In this document: positions 54,138 to 63,317 of the stretch, piece by piece
How positions within the stretch are numbered: position 1 is the first letter of the stretch
Layout of the letters: every line of letters starts with the position of its first letter
Assembly: GCA_965223235.1 (NCBI GenBank)
Contig: CBDCVV010000007.1
Span: 434,001 to 498,000 of the forward strand
Reading direction: 5' to 3'
Source: UBA2589 sp965223235
Lineage (GTDB): Bacteria; Gemmatimonadota; Gemmatimonadetes; Longimicrobiales; Gaopeijiaceae
DNA: 64,000 bases
The notes under the pieces: model-generated
The model's database searches: none
What the model was told of the DNA's origin: nothing
Seen by the model: the letters and a program-made list of their open reading frames with translations, nothing else
Translations under genes and position numbers: made by a program

Positions 54138-55355
54138 GTGAAGCCTGGTCCGATGACGGCGGACCACGACCCGAGACGGTGGCACGCCCTCGGTGTCGTC
54201 TCCGTAGCGATGCTCCTATCGCTCTCGTCGTGGATGACCGCGACCTCGGTCGGTGCCGAACTCCAGGAGATCTGGTCGTTGTCGTCGGGTCAGGTCGGGC
54301 TACTCACGACATCCGTCCAGTTGGGCTTCGTGGTCGGCACCGCGGTAGCGGCGCTGCTCAACGCGGCCGACGTCGTGCCGGCCCGGCTCCTCTTCGCGGT
54401 GTCCGCCGCGCTCGCGGCGATCGCCAACGCCACGCTCCTGCTGGGATGGGGTTATGAGGGGGCGCTCACCGCTCGTTTCCTAACCGGAGCCTTCCTCGCT
54501 GGGGTCTATCCACCCGGCATGAAGATGATCGCCACGTGGTTCCGCTCGTCGCGGGGGATGGCGATCGGCACGGTGGTGGGAGCACTCACCGTCGGGAAGT
54601 CGATGCCGTACCTCCTCAAGGCGCTCGGAGGCCCGGGCCTCGCCACGGTGGTCGTGGGGGCATCGGCTGCAGGTCTCCTCGGCGCGGCGCTGATCGCCCT
54701 GGCGTACCGCGACGGACCGTACCCCTTCGCTTCGCGCCCATTCTCGTGGTCGAGAGTGGGACGGGTTCTCCGGCATCGCGAAACGATGCTGGCCACCGGG
54801 GGCTACTTGGGCCACATGTGGGAGCTGTACGCGGTCTGGACGTGGGTGCCCACCTTGCTGGCAGTAGCGGCGGCCGGACGAGTCCCTGCGACGTCCGTAG
54901 ACCTCGTGGCCTTCGGCACGATCGCTGCCGGAGGTCTCGGGTGTGTCTGGGGCGGAGTTGCGGCGGACCGGGTCGGCCGCGAACGGGTCGTGACCCTCTC
55001 TCTGGTCGTGAGCGGCGGGTGTTGCATCGTGTCCGGACTCCTCATCGGAGCTCCGTTCATCTTCTTGGCCATGCTCTGCCTCGTCTGGGGCTTCTTCGTG
55101 GTCGCGGATTCCGCCCAGTTCAGCGCGATGGTGACGGAAGTCGCTCCGAGCGACTCTGTCGGGACCGCGCTCATGCTCCAGACGTCGTTGGGCTTCCTGC
55201 TCACCATGGTGACGATCCAGGCGGTGCCCGTTGTGGCCGACGCGGTCACATGGCGCTTCGCTTTCGCGGGACTCCTTCTCGGCCCGGTCTTCGGGATTGC
55301 AAGCATCCGTCGCCTCGCCGGCCTTCGACGCGTAGCTTCGCCCTCGCCTAGCTGA
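54138..55355 (+). CDS. Major facilitator superfamily transporter (CynX/NimT-like)
   Basis: The protein has 405 residues. Start is GTG 54138, directly after the proline dehydrogenase stop; ATG 54153 is the more ordinary alternative. Twelve predicted helices are seen. The MFS loop motif after helix 2 appears as NAADVVPARLLF and in the second half as ADRVGRERVV. The substrate is unknown. Given its position, it may carry an amino acid, a small organic acid or cyanate-like compounds. Confidence 0.88.
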   Translation: MKPGPMTADHDPRRWHALGVVSVAMLLSLSSWMTATSVGAELQEIWSLSSGQVGLLTTSVQLGFVVGTAVAALLNAADVVPARLLFAVSAALAAIANATLLLGWGYEGALTARFLTGAFLAGVYPPGMKMIATWFRSSRGMAIGTVVGALTVGKSMPYLLKALGGPGLATVVVGASAAGLLGAALIALAYRDGPYPFASRPFSWSRVGRVLRHRETMLATGGYLGHMWELYAVWTWVPTLLAVAAAGRVPATSVDLVAFGTIAAGGLGCVWGGVAADRVGRERVVTLSLVVSGGCCIVSGLLIGAPFIFLAMLCLVWGFFVVADSAQFSAMVTEVAPSDSVGTALMLQTSLGFLLTMVTIQAVPVVADAVTWRFAFAGLLLGPVFGIASIRRLAGLRRVASPSPS

Positions 55356-55376
55356 CCCTCAGACCCACCGACCACG

Positions 55377-56615
55377 ATGCTCCACGCCGCCATCGCCGCC
55401 GGCCTCATCCTCGGGATCGTAACGGGTCTGCTCGGAGCTGCGGGGATCGATCCGTTCATGACGATCGCGCTCGGCTCCGCGCCCTTCGGCGCCGCCTTCA
55501 TGGCCGCAATCCGAATGGTCATCATCCCTCTGGTCATGGCTGTGATCTTCACCGGCGTCGCGAAGCTCGGCGACCCGCGAAAGCTCGGAAGACTCGGTGG
55601 CTTGACCCTCGGCTTCTTCTGGGTGTCGATCGTGCCCGCCATCGTCATCGGGATGGGGACCATGGCGATCGCACTCACCTTCGCGCCCGAGATCGCCGTG
55701 CCTGAGGCCGCGGCGCGTGAAGCACCGGCGCTCCCCGGCTTCGTGGACTTCCTCGTCGGGTTGATCCCCTCGAACCCCTTCGCGGCCGCGGCAAACGGTC
55801 AGCTACTCCAACTCATCGTCTTCACGTCGCTTCTCGCGGCCGCTGCCGGCACCCTTCCGGACGACTCCCGGCAGCGGCTCGTTGGGGTTGCGGAGGCATT
55901 CGGCGACGCGCTTATCAAACTGGTATGGTGGATCCTTTGGACGGCCCCGATCGGGATTTTCGGATTGGCCGCGCCGGTGACCGCTCAACTCGGTTGGGGT
56001 TTGATCCAGAGCCTCGCGATCTTCGTGGTCGCTGTAATCGCGGCGCTCGGGATCTACATCGCGGTGGTGTACCTACCCCTTCTGAAGTTCGTGGCCGGAA
56101 TCGGCCCTGCCCGCTTCTTCAAAGGGACGTTCGGCGCCGCGAGCATCGCATTCTCGACCACGAGCACAGCGGCCGCACTCCCCGTCACGCTCGAGGAGAC
56201 GAAAGGGAAGCTCGGAACGTCCGAGACGGTCGCCGATCTAGTCGTACCTCTCGGCGCCTCGATGTATCGCCCCGGCTCCGCACTTTTTCAGGGAGCCGCC
56301 ATCATTTTCTTGGCTGACTTGTTCTCGGTTCCGATCCCAGCTGCCGCCATCGGGGGCGCGATCCTAGCCACCTTCATGGTCTCCCTTACGGTGGCCCCCG
56401 TGCCGTCGTCAGGGGTCATGACGCTGGCTCCGGCCCTCGATACGGTCGGGATACCCCTTTCGGGCCTATCGATCCTACTGGGGATCGATCGAATCCCAGA
56501 CATGTTCCGGACGACGGTGAATCTCTTGGGTCAAGCCACGACGGCCGCGGTTGTCGACGGTTGGACCGATACGTCGGACGACGACGCTTCGGCTACTCCG
56601 ACTCCCGCCCCTTGA
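55377..56615 (+). CDS. Dicarboxylate/amino acid:cation symporter (DAACS)
   Basis: The protein has 412 residues. It shows the glutamate-transporter-homologue layout: MIIPLVMAVIFTGVAKL in helix 3, the serine-rich re-entrant loop AFSTTSTAAALPVTLEE, and PLGASMYRPGSALFQG in helix 7, where the usual NMDGT is changed. The second re-entrant loop is PVPSSGVMTLAPAL, followed by IDRIPDMFRTTVN. Loss of the canonical NMDGT residues may change cation coupling. Its 3' end overlaps the convergent gene by 23 bases. Confidence 0.9.
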   Translation: MLHAAIAAGLILGIVTGLLGAAGIDPFMTIALGSAPFGAAFMAAIRMVIIPLVMAVIFTGVAKLGDPRKLGRLGGLTLGFFWVSIVPAIVIGMGTMAIALTFAPEIAVPEAAAREAPALPGFVDFLVGLIPSNPFAAAANGQLLQLIVFTSLLAAAAGTLPDDSRQRLVGVAEAFGDALIKLVWWILWTAPIGIFGLAAPVTAQLGWGLIQSLAIFVVAVIAALGIYIAVVYLPLLKFVAGIGPARFFKGTFGAASIAFSTTSTAAALPVTLEETKGKLGTSETVADLVVPLGASMYRPGSALFQGAAIIFLADLFSVPIPAAAIGGAILATFMVSLTVAPVPSSGVMTLAPALDTVGIPLSGLSILLGIDRIPDMFRTTVNLLGQATTAAVVDGWTDTSDDDASATPTPAP

Positions 56616-57687
56616 GACTCCACCAGACCGCGATGGGCAGTACCGGCACGACGAAGTAGGCGATGAAGCCGTACGAGAGGGTCCCGTACCCCTGAGCCAC
56701 GAGGCCGGTGAGGCCGAAGCCGCTGATCGCGGCGCCGAGTGTGAGTAGCCCGAGGGCGATGGCCGGGCGAGCCCAGGAAGGCATCTCTCGGTCCTGATCC
56801 CGACGTAGCCCGTAGACCCGTTCGTTCACGGCATGAATCAGCCCGGTACCGGTTTCGATCAAGGTGCCGAAGAGCACGACCTGGAAGGCGATCTGGAAGA
56901 CGCGAGAGTCCAGCGCTTCCAAGAGCGGTGTCGCGGGGACCGTCGCATCCAAGATCGTCGGGTACATCGCGATCATGGGCAGGTAGAAGAGCAGGCCCGG
57001 GATCATCGCGATCGGTCCCGTGAGCGCGCCCGCGATCAGCGTCTCGCGTCGCGACCCGTGGAGCCGAAGCGCGGCGAGGACCGGCGGAATGACTGCGAGA
57101 TTGTACCCGGCGTACAGCAAGCCGGATAGCGCCCAGCCCGTCCCGACCGGGGCTGCATCCATATTCGCGCTGATGTCACCACCCAGCGTCCGGAAGCACC
57201 AGACGAAGAAGACGATGTACAGGGCGTAAAGGACGAAAGACCACATGGAAAAGAAGCGCTCGATCGTCTTGCTTCCACCCACGATGAGGCCGCCGACCGC
57301 CGCCATCACCGCCACGACACCGAACCAGTAGTTCAGACCGAACGTGTCCCGCATGATCTCGCCAGACGCGGCTGCGACCACGGCGAGCACGACGAGGAGC
57401 AACCCGACGTAGCAGACCTCGAAGAGCCACCACGAAGGGCCTAGAAGTCGCTTGAAGAAGTGCCGGTAATCGTATGCTTGCCAAATACGTGCGAGTTCGT
57501 ATGTGGCCATCGCGACCGCGCTGAAGACCACTGTGCTCATCGCGATCGCGAGGAGTCCTCCCCGGGGCCCCTGGCTAAGGAAGTACTGAGAAAGCTCCGC
57601 GCCCGTGCCATACCCTCCAGCAATCACAACCGACTGGAAGAGGAAGCCCGGTAGCAGGTATCGACGAAAGAATGAAGGTCGTTCCAT
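56593..57687 (-). CDS. YkvI-like membrane transporter (APC superfamily)
   Basis: The protein is 364 residues from the ATG at 57687. The frame extends to 57759 but the extra residues look unlike a transporter start. About ten helices are present, beginning LLPGFLFQSVVIAGGYGTGAELSQYF. The glycine-rich unwound helix-1 segment (GGYGTG) is typical of LeuT-fold transporters. Further motifs include GYNLAVIPPVLAAL. The best match in memory is the uncharacterised YkvI family. It is a single minus-strand gene, convergent with the DAACS symporter. Confidence 0.8.
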   Translation of the reverse strand: MERPSFFRRYLLPGFLFQSVVIAGGYGTGAELSQYFLSQGPRGGLLAIAMSTVVFSAVAMATYELARIWQAYDYRHFFKRLLGPSWWLFEVCYVGLLLVVLAVVAAASGEIMRDTFGLNYWFGVVAVMAAVGGLIVGGSKTIERFFSMWSFVLYALYIVFFVWCFRTLGGDISANMDAAPVGTGWALSGLLYAGYNLAVIPPVLAALRLHGSRRETLIAGALTGPIAMIPGLLFYLPMIAMYPTILDATVPATPLLEALDSRVFQIAFQVVLFGTLIETGTGLIHAVNERVYGLRRDQDREMPSWARPAIALGLLTLGAAISGFGLTGLVAQGYGTLSYGFIAYFVVPVLPIAVWWSLKGRESE

Positions 57688-57794
57688 GCGCCGAGAATAG
57701 ACCGCGCCCGACACCGACGCTATCGTGAGCGCCGGAACGATCTCTTGCGGGCGCCGCACGGGCCCTTCGTACTCACCCCGATCCTATCCCGGGC

Positions 57795-59456
57795 ATGACA
57801 CGATACGCACTCTGGACACCTTTGTGTGCGGCAGCCCTGTTGGCTGGGGCGCCGCTCGCTGCCCAGGCCCCCGCGGGCGCCGAGCTCGACGCTCCGACGT
57901 ACGACGTGGTCATCCGGAACGGACGAGTCCTCGACGGAGCAGGCAACCCGTGGATTCGTGCGGATGTCGCCGTGCGCTCGGGGCGGATCGTCCGGGTCGG
58001 GCGAGTCATAGGCGAAGGGCGGCGCGAGATCGACGCCACCGGCTTGTACGTCTCTCCGGGCTTCATCGACATGATGGACCAGTCCGGTAGCGTGCTCCCC
58101 CGAAACGGCCTTGCAGAGAACAAACTCCGTATGGGGGTGACAACCGCGATCGGTGGAGAGGGAGGCACCCCTGTGGGTGTCGACCAGATCGAGTCGTACT
58201 TCCGATCGTTGGAGGAGCAGGGCATCTCGATCAACTTCGGAAGCTACTTCTCAGAGACGCAGACCCGCCGGGCCGTGATCGGGAACGAAGACCGCCCGCC
58301 CACGGCCGTCGAGCTCGAGGAAATGCGCGAGATGATGCGCGCTGCGATGCGACAAGGTGTCATGGGGATGACCACCGCGCTCATCTACCCACCATCATCT
58401 TTTGCCGACACCGAAGAGTTGATTGCGGTCGGGGAAGCTGCGGCGGAGTTCGGAGGAATCTACGCCTCGCATATCCGGGATGAGGGGGCCGGCCTCGTAG
58501 AAGCAGTGCGCGAGGCGATCGCGGTAGGCGAAGGCGCGGGGATGCCCGTCGAGATTTTTCACTACAAAGGCGCGTACCATCCCGGATGGGGAACGATCAT
58601 CAAAGAAGCGGGCGCGGAGATCGACGCTGCCAGGGCTCGGGGCGTCGACGTCGCGGCCGACGTCTACCCGTACACGGCGGGTGGAACTGGTCTGGAAGCC
58701 ACGATCCCGAGCTGGGTCTTTGATGGAGGCGCGGACTCGGTCGAGGCGCGGATCGCCCGCCCGGAGGTCCGAGCTCGCTTGAAGGAAGAGCTCGTGACAG
58801 GGTACGAGGGATGGTGGAACATCGTCGAGGCGGCAGGTGGTTGGGACGGGGTCGTGCTCGTGAACGCACGGAACCCCGACAACGCCCATCTCGAGGGCCG
58901 ATCGATCGCCGAGATCGCGGAGGAAGTGGGGCGAGACCCAGCCGATGTCGCATGGGATCTCGTGGCTGAGGGTGACGGGCGCGTCATGGCGATCTACCAC
59001 ATGATGAGTGACGAAGACGTGCAATGGGCTCTACAGCGGCCGTGGACCAGTATCGGTTCGGATGCCGGGGCGGCGATGACCCCCGGAGTCGTGGACGCGC
59101 TCGGCCTTCCGCATCCTCGTAGCTACGGCACCTTCCCTCGCGTTCTGGCTCGTTACGTCCGGGACCGGGGCACGCTGACGCTCGAGGAAGCTGTACGGAA
59201 GATGACGTCGTGGCCCGCGACGCGAATGCGCCTCGACCGCCGAGGGCTGATCCGTGAAGGGATGTGGGCCGACATCACGATCTTCGACCTCGACCGCCTC
59301 GACGACCGGGCGACGTACGAAGAACCCGTCCTCTTTCCGACCGGGATCGAGTACGTGTTGGTCAACGGGACGGTGGTAATCGACCGAGGTGGTGAGCATA
59401 CAGGAGCCCGGCCAGGGCACGTCTTATACGGACCAGGGAAGGAGGCGAATCGATGA
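57795..59456 (+). CDS. D-aminoacylase-like amidohydrolase, exported, altered metal site
   Basis: The protein has 553 residues with a signal peptide (about 1-24, ending LAAQ). The overall layout is that of N-acyl-D-amino-acid deacylases: a composite beta domain (DVVIRNGRVLDGAGNPW), then SPGFID, a barrel, and IREGMWADITIFD at the end. The usual HxH after SPGFID is replaced by Met-Met-Asp-Gln (93-96), and the zinc Cys loop is Gly-Glu-Gly (E122). Retained are the His in ASHIRDEG, the His in VEIFHYKG and the Asp in IGSDAGA. A mononuclear or altered metal centre is implied, and activity may differ. It is coupled to the next gene by ATGA. Confidence 0.88.
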   Translation: MTRYALWTPLCAAALLAGAPLAAQAPAGAELDAPTYDVVIRNGRVLDGAGNPWIRADVAVRSGRIVRVGRVIGEGRREIDATGLYVSPGFIDMMDQSGSVLPRNGLAENKLRMGVTTAIGGEGGTPVGVDQIESYFRSLEEQGISINFGSYFSETQTRRAVIGNEDRPPTAVELEEMREMMRAAMRQGVMGMTTALIYPPSSFADTEELIAVGEAAAEFGGIYASHIRDEGAGLVEAVREAIAVGEGAGMPVEIFHYKGAYHPGWGTIIKEAGAEIDAARARGVDVAADVYPYTAGGTGLEATIPSWVFDGGADSVEARIARPEVRARLKEELVTGYEGWWNIVEAAGGWDGVVLVNARNPDNAHLEGRSIAEIAEEVGRDPADVAWDLVAEGDGRVMAIYHMMSDEDVQWALQRPWTSIGSDAGAAMTPGVVDALGLPHPRSYGTFPRVLARYVRDRGTLTLEEAVRKMTSWPATRMRLDRRGLIREGMWADITIFDLDRLDDRATYEEPVLFPTGIEYVLVNGTVVIDRGGEHTGARPGHVLYGPGKEANR

Positions 59457-60640
59457 CCTCACTAGGACTGATCGGGCGAACGCTGCTGGGCATATGGGCA
59501 GTTACCGCGTGGCTGCCCACTCCCGCGAGTGCCCAGAGCGAGGACGAGCGGCAGGCCCTCGCGAGGGTGGTAGCGGAGTTGGAGCCAGAGATCCGTCGTG
59601 CCATGCTCGACGGGGGGATTCCGTCGATCACCGTAGCCCTGGCCAACGAGTCGGGAGAGCTGTGGAGCCGGGCGTACGGGATGTCGAATCTCTGGGCGAG
59701 AACGCCGGCCTCGACCGAAACCGTATACCTCATCGGATCGACGTTCAAAGCGCAATCTACCGTGGCGCTTCTCCAGCAGATGGAAGCCGGAGCATTCGAA
59801 CTCGATGACCCGGTGCGGGAGTACCTCGACGGAATGACGATCCGAGGCGAGGACCCGAACGATCCGGTACGCTTTCGCCACCTGCTCACGCACACTTCGG
59901 GCATGCCGGTCGACTTCGGACCCCACACCGTGTGGGGTGAAACGGCGCCGCTCGCGCTCGACGAATACTTGTCGGACTCACTCCGCGTCGAGACCCCGCC
60001 GCTCACGGCGGTCGTCTACTCCAATATGGCGTACTCCCTCGTCGCCTGGTTCGTCGAGAAGTTCAGCGGAGTCCCCTACAAGCAGTACGTCCGGGAGAAC
60101 GTATGGGGCCCTCTCGGGATGAATAGCACCACCTTCGACTTGTCACCTGCTCTCGAGGAGCGGCTCGCCGTTCCCTATGTGCCCGACGAAACGACAGGAC
60201 GCCTGGCACCCACGGTCCGACTCAAGGCCAACGTCTGGCCAGCCGGTATCACCTTCGGCACCATCCACGACCAAGCCCGGTGGCTCTCCTTCAATCTCGG
60301 GGACGGGATGGCGGGACCGCGGCGACTCTTACGTCCGGAGACCCTCGAGCTCATGCAGTCTCTCCAGTTCCCCGCGTTCGCTGGGGAGCCCATGGGCGGC
60401 GGTTGGGGGTACGATGACCCAGGGTACGGACTTACCTGGTGGACTTCCTCCCGGGGACACGATCGCTACTTCGCTCACTCTGGGAGCGTGCCTGGCTACA
60501 CGGCGTTCGTCATGGGGAATGCGGTCCGAGGCCACGGCATCGTCTTCCTTACGAACGGTAACCGGGCTCACCCGCACCTCGTCCGATTGAGTAACCTCGC
60601 GCTCGACCTGATGGCTCGAGAGCTTCGGGCCAACCAGTGA
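59453..60640 (+). CDS. Beta-lactamase-fold serine hydrolase, exported
   Basis: The protein has 395 residues. The signal peptide ends PASAQ. Class C / penicillin-binding-like motifs are complete: Ser96-x-x-Lys99 in IGSTFKAQS, Tyr-x-Asn in VYSNMAYSL, and His-Ser-Gly in YFAHSGSVPG. The families with this set include esterases, D-aminopeptidases and true beta-lactamases. Its position between a D-aminoacylase-like enzyme and a mechanosensitive channel favours a peptide or cell-wall-derived substrate. A resistance role is not supported. ATGA overlap upstream, TGATG overlap downstream. Confidence 0.92.
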   Translation: MTSLGLIGRTLLGIWAVTAWLPTPASAQSEDERQALARVVAELEPEIRRAMLDGGIPSITVALANESGELWSRAYGMSNLWARTPASTETVYLIGSTFKAQSTVALLQQMEAGAFELDDPVREYLDGMTIRGEDPNDPVRFRHLLTHTSGMPVDFGPHTVWGETAPLALDEYLSDSLRVETPPLTAVVYSNMAYSLVAWFVEKFSGVPYKQYVRENVWGPLGMNSTTFDLSPALEERLAVPYVPDETTGRLAPTVRLKANVWPAGITFGTIHDQARWLSFNLGDGMAGPRRLLRPETLELMQSLQFPAFAGEPMGGGWGYDDPGYGLTWWTSSRGHDRYFAHSGSVPGYTAFVMGNAVRGHGIVFLTNGNRAHPHLVRLSNLALDLMARELRANQ

Positions 60641-61935
60641 TGAATCAACTCCCCGTGTGGGCCGGTCAGACCGCCCTTACCCTCGCGCTCCTACTCGCAG
60701 CGTGGGTCGCGTACCGCATCACCGTGCGTATCGGACGCGGCATTATTCGGCGAGCAGCCGCCCGTACGACGTCCACCTGGGACGACCGCATCATCGAGCG
60801 GAAGGTGTTCGCTCGACTGGCTACCATCGTCCCCGCGGTCATCGTCTACGCCGGGATCGCTCCGGCCTTGGGAATCGCACCAGCGGAGCTGGCCGGAGCG
60901 TCGAATGGTATCGCGCTCGCGGCACTCCTCATCCAACGGGTCGCGTTCTCCGTTGTCGTCATCAGCGCCGTCTTGTCCGCCAACGCGCTCCTCACCGCAA
61001 TCAACGACATCTACACAGAGTCGTACTCCGAGGCGAAGAGCAGGCCGATCAAGGGGTACCTCCAAGTCGTAGGACTCGTCCTCTGGATCGCGGCGGGGGT
61101 GGTCGTCATCTCGATCCTGGCCGATCGGTCTCCGCTCGTCTTCCTCTCTGGACTCGGGGCGCTCACCGCAGTCCTGATGCTCGTGTTTCGAGACACGATT
61201 CTCTCACTCGTCGCCAGCCTCCAGATCATGTCGAACGATATGATTCGGATCGGAGACTGGGTCGAGGTGCCGCAGTCCCACGCCAACGGCGACGTCATCG
61301 ACATCGCATTGCACACGGTCAAGATCCAGAACTGGGACAAGACGATCTCGACCGTCCCCACACACAAGTTCATTAGCGAGTCGTTCAAGAATTGGCGCGG
61401 GATGAGCGAGTCCGGGGGGCGCCGGATCAAGCGCGCGCTCCACCTGGACCTCGGATCGGTGCGCTTCCTGACCGAGGAAGAGGTGGATCGGCTAGGACGC
61501 TACGAACTCCTCACCGAGTACATGGCGAGAAAGCGGGGTGAGCTCAAGGAACACTCCGACTCCAAGCGCACCGACCCGGACGTGATTCCGGAGATGCGGA
61601 GGCTAACGAACGTCGGGACGTTCCGCGCATACCTGTTTGCGTACCTCCAGCAACATCCCCTCGTCCACGACGAGATGACCGTCTTAGTGCGCCAACTGGC
61701 GCCCACGCCCCAAGGCCTCCCCATCGAGATCTACTGCTTCGCCAACGACACCGCGTGGGCGACGTACGAGGGCCTTCAGGGCGACATCTTCGACCACCTA
61801 ATCGCAATCCTGCCCGAGTTCGGCCTACGGGCCTTCCAAGAGCCGGCGGGGGCGGACCTCTGGACGCTGCTCGGTCGCGGAGGAGAGGGTAAGAGCTCGC
61901 CGTGGTATGGTGGGGAGGCGCCGACGGGAACCTGA
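60640..61935 (+). CDS. Mechanosensitive ion channel (MscS family)
   Basis: The protein is 431 residues from the ATG at 60640 (TGATG overlap with the hydrolase). It has four to five helices. The MscS pore-lining region is VFLSGLGALTAVLMLVFRDT, followed by the beta domain IRIGDWVEVP and TISTVPTHKFISESFKNWRGM. The C-terminal domain is alpha-beta (VLVRQLAPTPQGLPIEIYCFAND), as in YbdG/MSC_small-conductance relatives, which share the long insert after the beta domain. It releases solutes upon osmotic downshock. Confidence 0.93.
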   Translation: MNQLPVWAGQTALTLALLLAAWVAYRITVRIGRGIIRRAAARTTSTWDDRIIERKVFARLATIVPAVIVYAGIAPALGIAPAELAGASNGIALAALLIQRVAFSVVVISAVLSANALLTAINDIYTESYSEAKSRPIKGYLQVVGLVLWIAAGVVVISILADRSPLVFLSGLGALTAVLMLVFRDTILSLVASLQIMSNDMIRIGDWVEVPQSHANGDVIDIALHTVKIQNWDKTISTVPTHKFISESFKNWRGMSESGGRRIKRALHLDLGSVRFLTEEEVDRLGRYELLTEYMARKRGELKEHSDSKRTDPDVIPEMRRLTNVGTFRAYLFAYLQQHPLVHDEMTVLVRQLAPTPQGLPIEIYCFANDTAWATYEGLQGDIFDHLIAILPEFGLRAFQEPAGADLWTLLGRGGEGKSSPWYGGEAPTGT

Positions 61936-62000
61936 AAGGGCTGACGCTACGTTCTTTTTCCGATCGTGGTGCCGAACTTTCGCTCCCAAGGCCAACACGC

Positions 62001-63317
62001 ATGGACCTATACCTCGGACGCTCCCTCACTAGACCCGAGATCCGGGCACTCCTGGCCGAAGCCCGCCAACGTACGCTCCTGTTGACCGCACCTCTTTCGG
62101 ACGAAGACGTGCGCAAGCAGCACGATCCGCTCATGAGTCCGATCGTGTGGGACCTCGGACACATCGCTCACTTCGAAGATGTCTGGCTGCGAGAGAATGT
62201 GGCTGCGGAGGATACCGGCTCCGAAGGACTCAGCGGGATTTACAACCCCTTCGAGAATCCGCGGGCCGTACGCGATTCCCTCCAGTTGCCGAGCCTTCCG
62301 GAGGCACGAGAGTACCTGGCTGCCGTCCGTCGAGCCGTCCTCGACGAGCTCGATGTCACGGACGCCGGCACCCAGACCCCACTCCTCCACGAGAGCTTCG
62401 TGTACCGGATGGTCCTGCAGCACGAGTACCAACACAACGAGACCATCCTCCAGACGTTGCAGCTGAAGCAGGGCCATCGGTACCCGGCGCCGCGACAACT
62501 CGGCTCTCCGACTCTTTCCCCGGATGCACCCCCTCCAGGCACGATGGTGTCGATTCCCGCCGGGAGCTACCCGTTCGGCACCGACGATCGCTCGGCCGCG
62601 TACGACAACGAGCGGCCGCGGCACGACGTCTCCTTGGAGGCTTTCGAGATCGGAGCCCACCCTGTGACCAATGGGGAGTACCTCGCGTTCGTCGACGACG
62701 GGGGGTATGACCGACGCGACGCTTGGTCCCAGCAAGGGTGGGCGTGGTCCCGAGAAGCGCGCCTCGAGGCGCCGAAGTACTGGCGCCTGTCCGACGAAGG
62801 CTGGGTTGAGCGATGGATGGATCGCACCGTCCCCCTCGATCCACTCCGACCCGTTTGCCACATCTGCTATTGGGAAGCCGAGGCGTACGCCCGGTGGGCT
62901 GGGCTTCGACTGCCGACCGAGGCGGAGTGGGAGGTCGCAGCGGCATACGATCCGGTAGACGGCCAGCATCGGATGTACCCTTGGGGCGGCGAGCCGCCTA
63001 CGACGGGCACCGCCAACCTCGACGCGCTCATCTTCGAAACGACCCGTGTGGGTTCGTACCCGGAGGGACGTTCCGCATTCGGATGTTGGGACATGCTCGG
63101 CAATGTCTGGGAATGGACATCGACGAGCTTCTCAGGTTACCCAGGGTATCAGACGTTCCCATACCCTGAGTACTCCGAGGTCTTCTTCGGGGACGAGTAC
63201 AAGGTCCTGAGGGGAGGGTCGTGGGCGACACGCTTCGGGGCGGTGCGCAACACCTTCCGGAATTGGGACTATCCGATCCGCCGGCAGATCTTCAGTGGCC
63301 TACGGTGCGCGAAGTGA
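62001..63317 (+). CDS. egtB: Ergothioneine biosynthesis sulfoxide synthase EgtB
   Basis: The protein is 438 residues from the ATG at 62001; the frame is open to 61902 but that part is intergenic. The N-terminal DinB-like domain supplies the iron ligands His54 (DLGHIAHFED), His141 and His145 (QHEYQHNE). The C-terminal FGE-sulfatase domain (IPAGSYPFGTDDR, HPVTNGEYLAFVDDGGY, GLRLPTEAEWEVAA, NVWEWTSTSF, VLRGGSWATR) completes the enzyme. EgtB joins trimethylhistidine with a thiol (cysteine or gamma-glutamylcysteine) using O2. The type cannot be told from the sequence alone. The stop overlaps the egtD start (GTGA). Confidence 0.95.
   Translation: MDLYLGRSLTRPEIRALLAEARQRTLLLTAPLSDEDVRKQHDPLMSPIVWDLGHIAHFEDVWLRENVAAEDTGSEGLSGIYNPFENPRAVRDSLQLPSLPEAREYLAAVRRAVLDELDVTDAGTQTPLLHESFVYRMVLQHEYQHNETILQTLQLKQGHRYPAPRQLGSPTLSPDAPPPGTMVSIPAGSYPFGTDDRSAAYDNERPRHDVSLEAFEIGAHPVTNGEYLAFVDDGGYDRRDAWSQQGWAWSREARLEAPKYWRLSDEGWVERWMDRTVPLDPLRPVCHICYWEAEAYARWAGLRLPTEAEWEVAAAYDPVDGQHRMYPWGGEPPTTGTANLDALIFETTRVGSYPEGRSAFGCWDMLGNVWEWTSTSFSGYPGYQTFPYPEYSEVFFGDEYKVLRGGSWATRFGAVRNTFRNWDYPIRRQIFSGLRCAK

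Noticed and set aside
59453..60640. Antibiotic-resistance beta-lactamase
   Set aside because: Only the generic serine-hydrolase motifs are present, and the neighbours point to peptide metabolism.
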